Source: Euprymna scolopes
Lineage: Eukaryota > Mollusca > Cephalopoda > Sepiida > Sepiolidae
DNA: 31,698 nt
Direction: 5' to 3'
Assembly (NCBI GenBank): GCA_024364805.1
Contig: CM044508.1
Location: 53,325,332 to 53,357,029 of the forward strand
How positions within the stretch are numbered: the stretch's first letter is position 1; each line of letters begins with the position of its first letter. Below are positions 21,510 to 31,280 of the stretch, piece by piece. The notes beneath the pieces are model-generated. The model saw only the letters and a program-made list of their open reading frames with translations, was not told where the DNA came from and did not search any database. The position numbers and the translations under genes are program-made.

Positions 21510-21912
21510 TCTATTATATAAAGGGTAGTTATCTGTGTATATGTCTGCAATCCAGCTAAGAAAAAAACTATAAAAAAAAAGATCCACAAAGTTATTATAT
21601 TTTTGATTGGCATTGCCCAGAATGAATAATATCTAAAATAAAAAATATATTCATTCTTTGGGGATCAACTGAACTGAGTTCTGTCAGGGGAAGAGGGTTA
21701 GTTTTTCTGCCATTTTTAATGCTTTTATGTACTAATTTAGAAAGAAAATGTATATTTATTTCTTGAAGAATATATATAAAGTAGAGTTTGTGTGTGTGTC
21801 CATAGGAGGAGATGGAGGTGGAAAACAAAGGAGGGGAAAATGGGATAGAGAGAAACAAGAAATAGAAACATGTTACACTTTTGCCCTGGACAATGCTGGG
21901 TATCCCTGCTTG
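21510..21912 (+). mobile_element. Helitron-like element H1, second member of a tandem dimer (near full length)
   Basis: Starts TCTATTATATAAAGGGTAGT immediately after the end of the preceding copy. It continues with TTATCTGTGTATATGTCTGC, TTTTGATTGGCATTGCCCAG, AATGAATAATATCTAAAATA and the GGAGGAGATGGAGG purine block. Ends in GCCCTGGACAATGCTGGG and TATCCCTGCTTGT (21900-21913), a slightly changed hairpin and CTAGT end. About 400 bp, non-coding. Homologous to 1-239 and to both minus-strand units at 25366-26110. Confidence 0.7.
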
Positions 21913-22031
21913 TAACCTATCAGAAGAGAATCTCACTTTTTCATGATAGAATGTGAGGGGAGAGAGGATTTTCAGTAAAGAGTGTTAATCTAGAAATGTA
22001 AAAAAAAATTTTTTTTTTAACATTTTGGCTT

Positions 22032-22690
22032 TATGCTGGCATGCATTGGACAGGTTTAAGAAACTGACTTCCAAACTAACCTATTTCTGACCAGGTTTTT
22101 ATTTATTCCTCATTCTCTTAAGTCCAGCCTTATCATTTCCTACCATGTTTTCCTTGGCCTTCTTATGTCAACTGAATCTGCTATCTCAATTGTTCTACAT
22201 CTATTTTTCGAATATCGAAGTCTTCTGTTCTGCATACATTTTCCTGTATTGGTCAGATTTTATCTACTGAGCTCATCAAATTTGAGCCTCTCTTTAAGAC
22301 CCACATTACATATCCATCATATCATTCTCATATCATTTCTGTCCATACTATATATATATCATTAACTTTCATTGGTGAGGTTTCACTTCCATACATCGTC
22401 ACACTGCATACACAAGCCTGATCAACAGTGGGAACGCTCTGCTGGTTAGTAATGGTAAAAGTTCCTTGAACTCAGATTTTTCCTATATTGTCATCAAGGT
22501 AAAAAAAAAAAAATTCTCTGAACAATCTCAATAGCCAAATCATCCAGATATATTTTCTCCACGTCAGAATTCTCATCCGTCTCCATTCTTTTACACGTTT
22601 TGAATATAAACTTGCTATCCTCTCTCAATCTATACATACTTCCATTGTATTTCTTACAAATACCGCAAAGAATTGAATTGCATGGCACAA
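22032..22690 (-). mobile_element. LINE family C, ORF2 3' remnant (copy 5, minus)
   Basis: The minus-strand frame 22688-22494 reads KFIFKTCKRMETDENSDV followed by EKIYLDDLAIEIVQR, the same segment as CKKCKIMKMDDNSDVGKVYL in the copy at 9731. The remainder to 22032 aligns with 19642-20100 (shared AAACTGACTTCCAAACTAAC and GACCAGGTTTTTAT-type wording). 3' terminal part only, with frame changes. Confidence 0.75.
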
Positions 22691-23581
22691 CAACTGAATT
22701 ATCGACACCAATGAGATGAGAGGAAACCAGGAGAGTGTTCCTCTTCCAAAAGTGATCAATAATGATGATGAACCAGATATAAAAGATGATTGAAATTTTC
22801 TCAAATCTTTCTAATCTGTAGAATTTTTAGATGATTTAATTACAGCTTTGAATGTTATTAATGTTAAAGTTAGAAAGCTTTTTGGTGGTTAGTTTAAGTT
22901 TCCGGGGAGATCCATTTCATGAGAAAATAAAGAAAAACGAGGCTTGAAAAATAGACCTGGACGCATGCAATGTCTTTTTTGGCAGCTGGAAATCATAGAG
23001 CACAGATCAAACTGCCTGGTGCCAACATAATCTGAAAGACCCTACAGATGCAGATATGGAAAGAGAGAACACAGATGGATGAACATTACATCATGAACTG
23101 CAGTTTGAGAATCCCTCCCTTAACCATAGAACCCACTCTACATCTTTATGACTGAACTACAATTAACTTAAAAACATATATATATATATACATACGTTAT
23201 GCGTGTAAGCTCGTGTTTAAACATTACGATGAGCATTTGTCACTATGTCATGAAAACCGCATTCCAAACAATGTACATGGAGCATTTTTAAGTGATGAAA
23301 GACCTGCACAGAACTATCCCAACTGTCAAAGCGACTGCTTTACTTAGCTAAAAAGAGAAGCAAAAGTAACGTTAGATGAGAGTATTTGTTCTCAATTCTT
23401 GTTTTAAACAAACGCTGAAGAGGATATTTCACGTGGTGATTTTAAAATGCTTTAATTTCTTTGAAACTAATAATATAATATGTGTAGTATTTGCCCAGTG
23501 TCAGGCATTCTCTGATAGTTTACATGATTACAAATTCACATGTAGACCCCAGTGAGCATGTTTATCTCAGTTAAAAATGAC
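22691..23581 (+). other. Mostly unassigned; weak LINE-like cysteine motif
   Basis: Between about 22930 and 23160 one plus-strand frame contains RCRYGKREHRWMNI and nearby PGANII and NCSLRIPPL, loosely like the CRCGxxxQTMxHIxxC tail found after the RT domain of some LINEs. Frames are broken and the call is weak. A short TA run lies at 23177-23190. Nothing else is recognised. Confidence 0.3.
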
Positions 23582-23694
23582 ATACAGTGCCCAATACTTC
23601 CAAATAATCACCAGTCTTGTACTGGACGAGCTCAGCATCACTTAACTTTGGTGATCTAATAGGAATCGGCATGTGAACATGATTATATTGCATA
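23582..23694 (-). pseudogene. 5S rRNA-like sequence, copy 3 (minus)
   Basis: The minus strand reads ATATAATCATGTTCACATGC, CGATTCCTATTAGATCACCA, AAGTTAAGTGATGCTGAGCT, CAGTACAAGACTGGTGATTA and TTTGGAAGTATTGGGCACTG, which is 5S RNA order over 113 bp. It aligns with the 30573 copy across its whole length. Promoter blocks are recognisable but diverged; TACTAAATG is replaced by TACAAGACT here. Not expected to be functional. Confidence 0.7.
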
Positions 23695-24471
23695 TGCTCT
23701 TATATCGTTGGCTAGCTTATGGCTTTGAAGGAGTATTTCTTTGCTTCTGGCATCAAATGGCTTCATGCCTTGTCTGGAGCGATTCCCATAAAAAGTATAC
23801 CATCATTATTATACCAACCTGAGCTATGTTCCATCATATTAATATACTAAAGCCGAGTTAATCAATTAAGCTAAAGCTTTTTTCTTACATCTTTTAATCT
23901 CTCGAAATGTGTGATAAAAGATACCTTTACTTTGGGATGGAGTTAGGCCTTAAAAGTCTATTTTAATGTTTCTAATTAATCATAATTTTCACTTTACTCC
24001 CCAAATCACGCATTTCTTATTAAGTTTCTGTCTATCATCTTCACACTCTCTTACTCTATGTTGTTTGACTGCTTATATTTTTTACAGTTTTTATCACTTT
24101 CATTTCTCTATCTTTATTTACAAAAGTAATAAAACTAAATATAAAACAACAGACTGGAATAGTTTATTAAAAATAGGGAATATCACCGCAAATATTCATA
24201 ATATTTAACCCTTGGCAACAGAGACAAAGATATAACGAACTGAGTAGCTCATTTTGGATTTTGTTGTTTTATTTTTCTAAAATGCAGAAAATACTTAACA
24301 AACTCATTTTTCTGATTTAAATGAAATGCAATTCAATGGGCAGCCAAACGGTTCAGATATCAAACATCCCTTCATCATGACAGGATCTAATATAAAATAA
24401 TTATATTTATATTATTCAGTTATATATAACGTGTAGCCAGATTAGAGGTGTGTATTAAAATAAGGCTAAAA
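23695..24471. other. No recognisable feature
   Basis: AT-rich and non-coding; the 80-codon frame at 23966-24208 is low complexity. Confidence 0.45.
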
Positions 24472-24560
24472 ATGGTTTGGTTGTTTTTGTTTTACAGCAT
24501 ATCAACCCTTTTCAGATTATTTAATGCCAAATCCAGTGATTTTCAAGAAAAATTTTTAAT
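24472..24560 (+). repeat. Dispersed repeat family B, copy 5 (5' part)
   Basis: GGTTTGGTTGTTTTTGTTTT, ACAGCATATCAACCCTTTTC and TTATTTAATGCCAAATCCAG followed by TGATTTTCAAGAAAAATTTT. The distal half of B is absent; a different GC-rich element follows. Confidence 0.6.
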
Positions 24561-24582
24561 AGAATATAAATTTTTTTTTTAA

Positions 24583-24800
24583 TGTCGGTTTCTATTTAAC
24601 CCATAGTTGGGACCCTAACAGGTATAACCATTCCGGGTCAGAGTGGACCTGGGAGCAATGGCAATTAAAGGGTGGCTCCACACTCCCACAAGCTGGGGCT
24701 CTCACCATCGGATATAGTTAAAGGTCATATCAGCATAATCGCTAAAAATGGAAATTTCCATGTACGGCTAAATTAAGCAAAAAAATAAATAAATAAAAAT
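24583..24800 (+). repeat. SINE-like GC-rich block with A-rich tail
   Basis: A sharp island of higher GC starts at TGTCGGTTTCTATTTAACCC and includes GGTCAGAGTGGACCTGGGAG, GGGTGGCTCCACACTCCCAC and AGCTGGGGCTCTCACCATCG. The palindrome TGGAAATTTCCA (24749-24760) follows, and the block ends in an (AAATA)n tail (24780-24798). Length of about 215 bp and the A-rich tail suggest a short retroelement. I see no clean A and B boxes, so the class is undecided. Single copy in this window. Confidence 0.45.
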
Positions 24801-24977
24801 GGAAAAAAGTTTAGAATTAGAGCTACGTGTTAGGAAGATATCAGAGACAGAAAGTAGTTCTTTTAGACATTGATTTTCGCATTGCCCTATATATAATATA
24901 GTATTGCTTAGTCATTAAAATACTAATATTCATTTTTTCTCTTAATAGAGATTATCATCCAATTAATGCCTATTTCA

Positions 24978-25365
24978 CATGCCGGCATGTGTTGGGTGGC
25001 TTTTAGAAAAACTTAATGCCAAACTAACTTATTTCTGGCTAGGCCTTTATTCATCCCTCATGTTCATTTTTATCACTTCTCATGTTTTTCATGAACCTTC
25101 GATGTGAGCTCAATACTAACCCCAAAACTCTCATCCCTTCTTTCAATGTGACCATACTATCGAAGCCTCTTATTCTGCATACATCTCTTTATATTATCCA
25201 GATCTCTCCATGCAACGCATGTCCGCAACCATCACTGGCTAGGTTTCACTTTCATACATCATCACACTGTGTACACATGTCTGTCAACTCTTCTCTTGGT
25301 TGCCGGTAGTAACACTCTACTGGTTAGTCAATGTTCCCTAAACTTACTTCATCCACTCCTAAATC
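24978..25365 (-). mobile_element. LINE family C, ORF2 3' remnant (copy 6, minus)
   Basis: ATGCCGGCATGTGTTGGGTG, AATGCCAAACTAACTTATTT and CTGGCTAGGCCTTTATTCAT match the 3' ends at 19642 and 22032. The distal part (CATCATCACACTGTGTACAC, CTCTACTGGTTAGTCAATG) matches 22390-22450. Truncated at 25365, where the minus-strand H1 element begins. Confidence 0.65.
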
Positions 25366-25658
25366 TCTTTGGACATGCACATTCACACTTTTATAGAATA
25401 TTCATGAAATGAATCGGCATAAGGAAAATAACTTCTAGAAAATATTAGAGTTACTTTCCTTTAGTTAGTACATCAAATGGCTGGAAAACATATATCTCCT
25501 GACAAAATCTAGGTCAGTTTATGGTCAAAGAATGAATTTTTTTTTCTAAATTTTAGATATTATTTATCCAGGGCAATGCTGATCAAGAAAGTGCCAACTT
25601 TTTGGGTGTTTGCTTTGTAGTTTTAGCTTGACATACACAGATAAGAGTCATTCATAGA
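25366..25658 (-). mobile_element. Helitron-like element H1, downstream member of a tandem dimer (minus)
   Basis: Reverse complement starts TCTATGAATGACTCTTATCT, then GTGTATGTCAAGCTAAAACT, and includes ATCAGCATTGCCCTGGATAA, AATAATATCTAAAATTTAG and GAATATTCTATAAAAGTGTG, in the same order as 21510-21800. The 3' third with hairpin is missing; it stops at the LINE C boundary. Confidence 0.65.
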
Positions 25659-26110
25659 CTAATAGGACTACCAGACTTTACTTGGGACTAAAGTGTAACA
25701 TATTTCTATTAAAACGTCTATCTTTTCAACTCTCTCTATCTTTCTCTCTTTCCTTCCACCCCATTTTCCTGCTCTATAGACATACAAACACACAGAATTC
25801 TCTTTTTTATATATTCCTCATGAAATGAAAAAAAGAAGTAACTTCTAGACAAAAAAAAAATCAGAGTTACTTCTCTCTAGTACATAAAAAAGACTGAAAA
25901 ACTGATTGCCATAAAAAATCTGTGCCAGTTTAAAATCAAACAATAAATAATTCTTTTTCTAAATTTTAGATATTGTTCATCCAGGTCACCGCTGATCAAG
26001 ACTTTACGAACTTTATATATTTTTTTGTGAATTGTTTTTTTTTACTTTTAGCTGGATGCTCACACACATATGCATACACACATATGCATACAAAAAGACA
26101 ACTTTCCTTT
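25659..26110 (-). mobile_element. Helitron-like element H1, upstream member of a tandem dimer (minus)
   Basis: Reverse complement has CCAGCTAAAAGTAAAAAAAA, TTGATCAGCGGTGACCTGGA, ACAATATCTAAAATTTAG and AATGGGGTGGAAGGAAAGAG, matching the second plus-strand copy. Its 3' end (plus-strand CTAATAGGACTACCAGACTT at 25659-25678, then ACTAAAGTGTAACATATTTC) is the reverse complement of the 21877-21913 end, somewhat decayed. It abuts the 5' start of the other unit with no spacer. Confidence 0.65.
26060..26091. repeat. Short tandem repeat (CACACATATGCATA)
   Basis: Two units of ACACATATGCATAC in direct order near the 5' end of the H1 element. Confidence 0.8.
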
Positions 26111-26293
26111 AAAAGATATTAAAAGATATATACACACTGAGATAGAAATACCAGATTTAGGGTCTTGGCACGGATGGGCACATCTTAGTCTTTATAAAGA
26201 TTATTCACCTAGGAGAAGGAAAAACTGCTCGTCTCTGTACCAGTGGGTTTTGCTTTTCTTTTTTTTAATGTTCTTATTATTTTGTACTAACTG

Positions 26294-26775
26294 AGATGGG
26301 GCATTTTACCGGATGCCAAACATTCACATGCTATCTCATACATTCCAGCCAAAAAATCTTTTTAAGATTCTCACCGCCCTTTTAAGTGCAATTGTTTGTA
26401 TCTCTCTTGTATTTGGTTCACCGGTTATATTTGCCAGCTAGTCATGAGTCCAGTTGCTGCTATAATTACTGGAAAGATGAAGATCTTCCCAAGATTCCAG
26501 TTTCTTTATATGCTGTACATAAGACCTTGGTACTTTATTATTTCCTGCCTATTAGCTCTGTTTCACCAAACATCATTAGGGACAGTAACTTCTACTAAGA
26601 TTGCTTCTTTTATCCTTCTTATTCCATATCACTATGTCAGGTTTAATAGCTACGTTTACCAAGCATGTAGCTGTAGGAATTGCATAGCCATGGTGCATGA
26701 CTTATTTCCAACTGTTCTTTCTGGTAAACATGTTCCCCGCACTTGCTGCTACATTCGATATTCAACTTTTTACAG
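26294..26775 (-). mobile_element. LINE family F, ORF2 C-terminal remnant (minus)
   Basis: The minus-strand reading, spread over more than one frame, includes VEVTVPND, NRANRQEIIKYQGL and GKIFIFPVIIAATGLM near 26620-26430. These correspond to the DxxVPxD...KxxKYxDLxxEIxRxWN...VIPVIxGAxG region found downstream of the reverse transcriptase in a widespread invertebrate LINE type. Distinct from families C and D. Heavily decayed, and no catalytic RT motif remains. Confidence 0.65.
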
Positions 26776-27578
26776 ATGATCCAGTGGAGATATTTTTGCT
26801 AGTATGAATTTGCAAAAGACTATAAGCAACCATCTATCGTTTTACCAGTGATTGTCATACGCATCTCACAAGTTGACAGCCATATTTGTTTTATTTTCAA
26901 ACCTAAGAGTGAAAGAAGTTAATATCAAGTGCATTCAAGAAATGCCACTTGAGACAAGATAAATTTGTTAAGGACCAAAAAAGAAAACAATTAAATTAGT
27001 CTGCATCACAGGGTTGAATAGTTCCAAGTCTAGTTAGCGTCTGTCCAATCTACTGACTCATAAAACTTTATCGCTCTTAAGAATTTACAGTGAATGAATC
27101 TACCTGAAGCCAACCATGGATGCTTGGAAAATTCCAGTAGAAGTCCCCAAGGGAAAAATGGTTTTCTAGAATTGCATTTCAGTTTTACTAAAAATAAATA
27201 AATAAAATAAAAGGAATATTCTTAAGATGTGTTCATTCGATCTAGTTGTTTATCAAGGAAAATGTTGTTTCAAGTGTGACAGACCAACAACACGATTTTT
27301 CAAACGTATCTCTCTCTCTTAGAGTCCCCAAAAAGAGCATCTAATATAATAAGTCCATCACAATCTACCAAGCTCAAGACTCTGTCTCATCCCTGTAGTA
27401 TTGCATTCTTGTGCTTGTTTTACAAGAACTTCAGTGATATTTAGGCGAACTTACTGTACTTGTGCCCTCACAACATCAATAACCTGACCAATTTGATAAT
27501 CAGCAAAATCCCTCCTTTTCATTGTAAAGATTCACAACTAACAGAAAAATTCCTACTCAAATAGCTTCTTGGATAGTA
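26776..27578. other. No recognisable feature
   Basis: Closer to average base composition in places (27000-27570), with an (AAATA)n stretch at 27189-27213. A CTAGT at 26799-26803 resembles a Helitron end but has no hairpin. No gene recognised. Confidence 0.4.
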
Positions 27579-28401
27579 TGTAACAGACCAGGATATAATA
27601 ATACCCTAGCACGCCACAAGAAAATAATGAAATGAATGGAATTGAAGGAAACAAAGACTCAATTGATAGATAAGATAAACGTCGTTTATTTACTGTTGAA
27701 AGAATGAATGTTTCAGATATAACACGTGTTCATGTCTGCGTGTGTGTAACTAATGTTCGTTGCAGGACTGGTGTTGTAGAAGGAAAAGTAAATGTGTGTT
27801 CATCTCACTATCGTTCGTTCGTGCGTGGAAAGAGAAGTGAGTGATGTAGTGGAAATGAGAATGATAGTCCAGTGTGTAGACAAAGACAAAGAATGGAGAG
27901 TTGACGTCAATTAGCAGTCAGCTACGCGGTGGTGTTCTCAGGGACCAGTAGTAGATAGAGAGAGAAAGAGTGTGAATGTGTACGTACGGCCTGTTAGCTT
28001 TTTGCTCCACATAGTAGTAAAGTGGTGTGAGGCACGCGGTCGGTCGGTCCATAGACCGACCAGCTTGAAAGCTGGGCCTAAAAGAAGGAGCCGCTTATTG
28101 CTCTTTCTTTTATACTCATTTCCAGAGTATCTTTTGCGCATGTGTGGATTTCTTTTGAAAGCGGAAGTGACGTCGTCCATGCATGCGTGTATATGTGCAT
28201 ACGTGTGCGCGTGTGTGAGTACATGTCTGTACGTTAGCGTGGGTGTATATACACGTGAATGTGAGTGTATGTATGTGAACGTGAATATATGTACGTGTGT
28301 GGACGTGGGCGCGTATGTTTGTGTGCGCGTATGTATCTGATAAGCAATATAGCTTGAAATGTGAATGTGTGTTTGTGTGAGACTAGGAAAAAGCTCGCGC
28401 A
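27579..28401 (-). mobile_element. Probable solo LTR of a retrovirus-like element
   Basis: Fossil of 823 bp bounded on the plus strand by TGTAACAG and CTCGCGCA, so on the minus strand it runs TG to CA. The 4-bp sequence AGTA flanks both sides (27575-27578 and 28402-28405) as a target-site duplication. Minus-strand promoter-like GAGTATAAAAGAAAGAGC (28117-28100) and a poly(A)-signal-like AATAAA (near 27690) are in the expected order. The TG/CA-rich block 28180-28400 produces long meaningless open frames on both strands. No internal coding region adjoins either end, hence solo. Superfamily uncertain. The intact duplication suggests moderate age. Confidence 0.65.
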
Positions 28402-28679
28402 AGTACAAAGGTTAAATATTTTATATTAGATCCTATTATGATATGAGGGTGCTTGATATTATGGAAAGGGTACTAACATAAAAAATATTGACATGATTAA
28501 AAATAAAATTGGAAAACTTTTAACATTAAATCAAGTGTTCAAACACTTGATGATTTATTAAAGTTTGTAAATTTTGCATTTTTTTTTTTTATCATTTCAA
28601 TATGTATATATATTCAGTATATTTTTTATTCATACTAACAAAACATAAAAATGTAACTAATTAAATATACAGTGCTACC
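28402..28679. other. No recognisable feature
   Basis: AT-rich. A small inverted repeat ATCAAGTGTT-CA-AACACTTGAT occurs at 28530-28551. Confidence 0.5.
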
Positions 28680-29340
28680 TTTTTTATCATCATTATCTTA
28701 TGTTCACATGCGTTTGACAGTTTTAAGAAATTGACTTTCAAACTAACTTATTTCTGGCCAGGTATTTATTTATCCCTCACAAATCCATCCTTATTACTTC
28801 CATCAATGTTTTCTTTGTCCTTCTCCTGTGAACTGAACCTGTTACTTCAACTGTTCTACATCTAATAACTGAAGAACTCTTATCCTTTGTTTCAATGTGA
28901 CCACACCATCAAAGCCTACCTATCTACACAGGTTTTCTTATACTGCCCAGATTTATTCTTCATCTGGATTTATTAGTCTGTCTTTAAAACTAATATTACA
29001 CACCGATCATATAATTCTGATATAATTTCTCTCCATGCAACACATATATGCAATCTTCACTGGCCTGGCTTTACTTCCATCATCACATTGTGCACATAAA
29101 ATTGATAGATGTTTCCCACTCTGCTAGTTGGTAGTGCTAGCACCAACACTAGCACCTTCCTGTGCTCCAATCACATCACCAAGCAACAAAACTTCTGAAC
29201 AATTTTAATATCCTCATCCTCAAATATACTTTCTCCTCATCCAAGTTCTCATCTACATTCTCGTACATTCTCGTACATTTCTTGCACATAAACTGATTAT
29301 TTCCCAACCTACTTGTTATATTGCTTCCCATATCATTTCT
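28680..29340 (-). mobile_element. LINE family C, ORF2 3' remnant (copy 7, minus)
   Basis: Starts at the reverse-complement GAT-type tail (TATCATCATTATC, 28685) and continues ATGCGTTTGACAGTTTTAAG and TTTCTGGCCAGGTATTTATT. At its other end the minus-strand reading is QFMCKKCTRMYENVDENLDE then EKVYLRM (29310-29200), the counterpart of CKKCKIMKMDDNSDVGKVYL at 9740. 3' part only, with frame changes. Confidence 0.75.
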
Positions 29341-29404
29341 CTCTGTGCTTTGTTTTTTTATATTTTGTTTGTCTTTAAGGAAAGAAAGCAGTGGAATTAT
29401 TCCT

Positions 29405-29920
29405 GGCACTTGTAACAACCATGCAACGCATTTCCTCAAACCTTATTGGTCAGGTATCACTTTTATACATCAGCACACTGCTTATACATGCTTAATACAG
29501 GACGACCCCCCCCAAAAAAAACGGGCCCCAACTCTAATTAGGCCCTGTTTCTTACTGTTTTGTCTGAATGAAATGAAACTTTGGTCATAACTAGTTTATT
29601 ATATTCAAAACATCACATCAAGACACTAGGGTCTTTGGCCTTTTTTTCTCCATTCTACAGCATATGTTATAGATGGCCTCCATTTAGCTTTTGTTTTTTT
29701 TAGCCGACAGTGATAATGCTATGCTGGTTAGTAATGACAGACGTTCTCTGGACATACATTGTGTACATAATACTAATACAACAAAATAAGCTGCACCCAA
29801 CTCTTTTTCTACAAACTGTGCACGTGAACTTTCCTTTTTCTGGGATTTTTTCAACACCACAATTATTGATCATCACTTTGGCCTCAATAACATTCACTTT
29901 CAAACTTTTACTTTCTTGAA
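29405..29920 (-). mobile_element. LINE family C remnant (copy 8, minus) with an insertion
   Basis: 29410-29500 repeats the CATGCAACGCAT...GGTCAGGTATCACTT...CATCAGCACACTG segment. After an unrelated insert (29508-29702) the LINE resumes at GTGATAATGCTATGCTGGTT. The minus-strand frame 29903-29700 reads GKFTCTVCRKRVGCSLFC. This resembles the cysteine-rich CxVCxRGVGxNSxxC segment upstream of the KVYL/FCYLGD part of this LINE type, so this copy preserves a region further 5' than the others. Confidence 0.6.
29508..29702. mobile_element. Unidentified insert within LINE C copy 8
   Basis: About 195 bp with no LINE similarity. The left side is CCCCCCCCAAAAAAAACGGG, the right side GCTTTTGTTTTTTTTAGCCG. 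The reverse complement of the right side (GCTAAAAAAAACAAAAGC) is loosely similar to the left, so a small DNA transposon with imperfect terminal inverted repeats is possible. No target duplication was established. Confidence 0.35.
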
Positions 29921-30059
29921 ATCACCAACGTAAGAAAATGCTATTTTACAATTAGACCTTCCATATTTTTACTAGATCAGCATCTCTTCTGAATTATATA
30001 TGAGAACTTATTTAAAACAAATTGTAAACTTTATAATTGGGATGGAGAGGATACTTGTG

Positions 30060-30545
30060 ATAGTTTTGCATTTCAGCAATTACATTATTTATGAACTGAA
30101 ATAATGCATTCGTAGAGAGTTTATCAGGCATGTGTGCACCGTGTTATGATGAACTGAAGTGAAACCTGGCCAGTGAGAGTTGGGGACATGCATTGCATGG
30201 AGAGAAATGATATGAGAATTATACAATGGATATTAATGTGAGCATTAAAGACAGGCTAAGATCTAATGACTTCAGAGGAATATTAAATCTGAACAATCTG
30301 GGAAATGTATAAAGGAAACTTTGATGATATGGTCACATTGAAAGAACTGCTGTGAGTTTTTTCGTTGATGTACCAGGTTCAGATCACAGAAAAAGGTCAC
30401 AAAAAATATGGGAGGAAGTGATAAGAGTGGACTTGTAAGAAAGAGGGATAAATAAAGACTTGGCCAGAGATAAGTTAATTTGGAAATCAAGTTCTAAATT
30501 CCATTCAATACATGATAGTAAAATCAAGTTACATTTATGATGATG
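30060..30545 (+). mobile_element. LINE family C, ORF2 3' remnant (copy 9, plus)
   Basis: GTTTATCAGGCATGTGTGCA, TGGCCAGTGAGAGTTGGGGA, CATGCATTGCATGGAGAGAA and ATGATATGAGAATTATACAA match the VEDMRxxxRNDMRM segment of 9690-10275. AAAGAGGGATAAATAAAGAC and a TTTATGATGATGATTG tail complete the 3' end. Frame changes present. The only plus-strand LINE C copy in the right half. Confidence 0.7.
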
Positions 30546-30572
30546 ATTGTTGATTGAATTGTCCTCTTTATA

Positions 30573-30688
30573 TTACACGGCATAATCATGTTGACACACA
30601 GGTTCCCACTCGATCACTGAAGTTAAGCAACATTGAACCTGGTCAGTACTAAATGGGTAACCATTTGGGACTTCTAGGTGTTGTATGT
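30573..30688 (+). pseudogene. 5S rRNA-like sequence, copy 4 (plus, best preserved)
   Basis: Reads TTACACGGCATAATCATGTT, GACACACAGGTTCCCACTCG, ATCACTGAAGTTAAGCAACA, TTGAACCTGGTCAGTACTAA, ATGGGTAACCATTTGGGACT and TCTAGGTGTTGTATG. This follows animal 5S RNA along its whole length (116 against about 120 nt), including the internal control region (GAAGTTAAGCAAC.TTG and ATGGGT.ACC). The end after TTGTATG is not a T run as at a functional Pol III terminator; TGCTCTCCGC follows. Changes such as TACTAAATGG for TACTTGGATGG argue against a working gene. Confidence 0.8.
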
Positions 30689-31280
30689 GCTCTCCGCTTA
30701 TCTCGACATTGTTTTCAGTCAGACTTCTCCTTGCCGCTGGACCCAAACAGTGCCGATATAGGAGACGTGTGGTTAGGGATTGTGCAATCCTTGCTTCACA
30801 ATTACACATGCAGCTGCCCCTACAGGAAGTATCCTTTGTCTTTCGAGACTAAATGGAGGCATTGATTTATGTCCTCTTTGCAAGATGGTTTTGGCAGTCA
30901 ATTTGCATAGAACCTGGTATCATTGTCATGTAAACTCTACTTTTTGATAGAAGAGTGTCATTGATTGGGTTACAAAAAGAAGGCCTGACAAAAATGACTG
31001 AAAAAGTAGATTCACACAATGAAAACATTGAAAGTGCATAAATATAAGAAATTTCCCTGAAAAGATCATTTTTTTTTAATCTAGATTCAAGCATGTTGCA
31101 ATAACTCGTGTTTCTCTTTTACACAAGTTTCATCAATTTCTCAACACATAAACCGTCAAAACATAATTCGTATCTCTTCTTTTGAACTAGAATTATTGCA
31201 TAACTAACACTTTATTATCTCCCGTTCAGTTCATCATAACTTTAATGTTACACAAGCAAATCAAAATGCATGTATGCCTG
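30689..31280. other. No recognisable feature
   Basis: 30689-30890 is GC-richer (CTTCTCCTTGCCGCTGGACC, GGCATTGATTTATGTCCTCT) and follows the 5S-like copy directly. It could be the body of a 5S-derived element, but the same sequence does not follow the other three 5S-like copies. The rest is AT-rich and unassigned. Confidence 0.4.

Noticed and set aside
26764-26803. Helitron 3' end
   Set aside because: CTAGT is present without the preceding hairpin; chance occurrence is likely.
27938-28408. Long open frames on both strands (156 and 122 codons)
   Set aside because: They lie in the TG/CA-rich block of the probable solo LTR; low-complexity His/Thr and Cys/Val runs on opposite strands.
30573-30688. 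Functional 5S rRNA gene
   Set aside because: Changes in the otherwise conserved TACTTGGATGG region and no T-run terminator directly after the 3' end.
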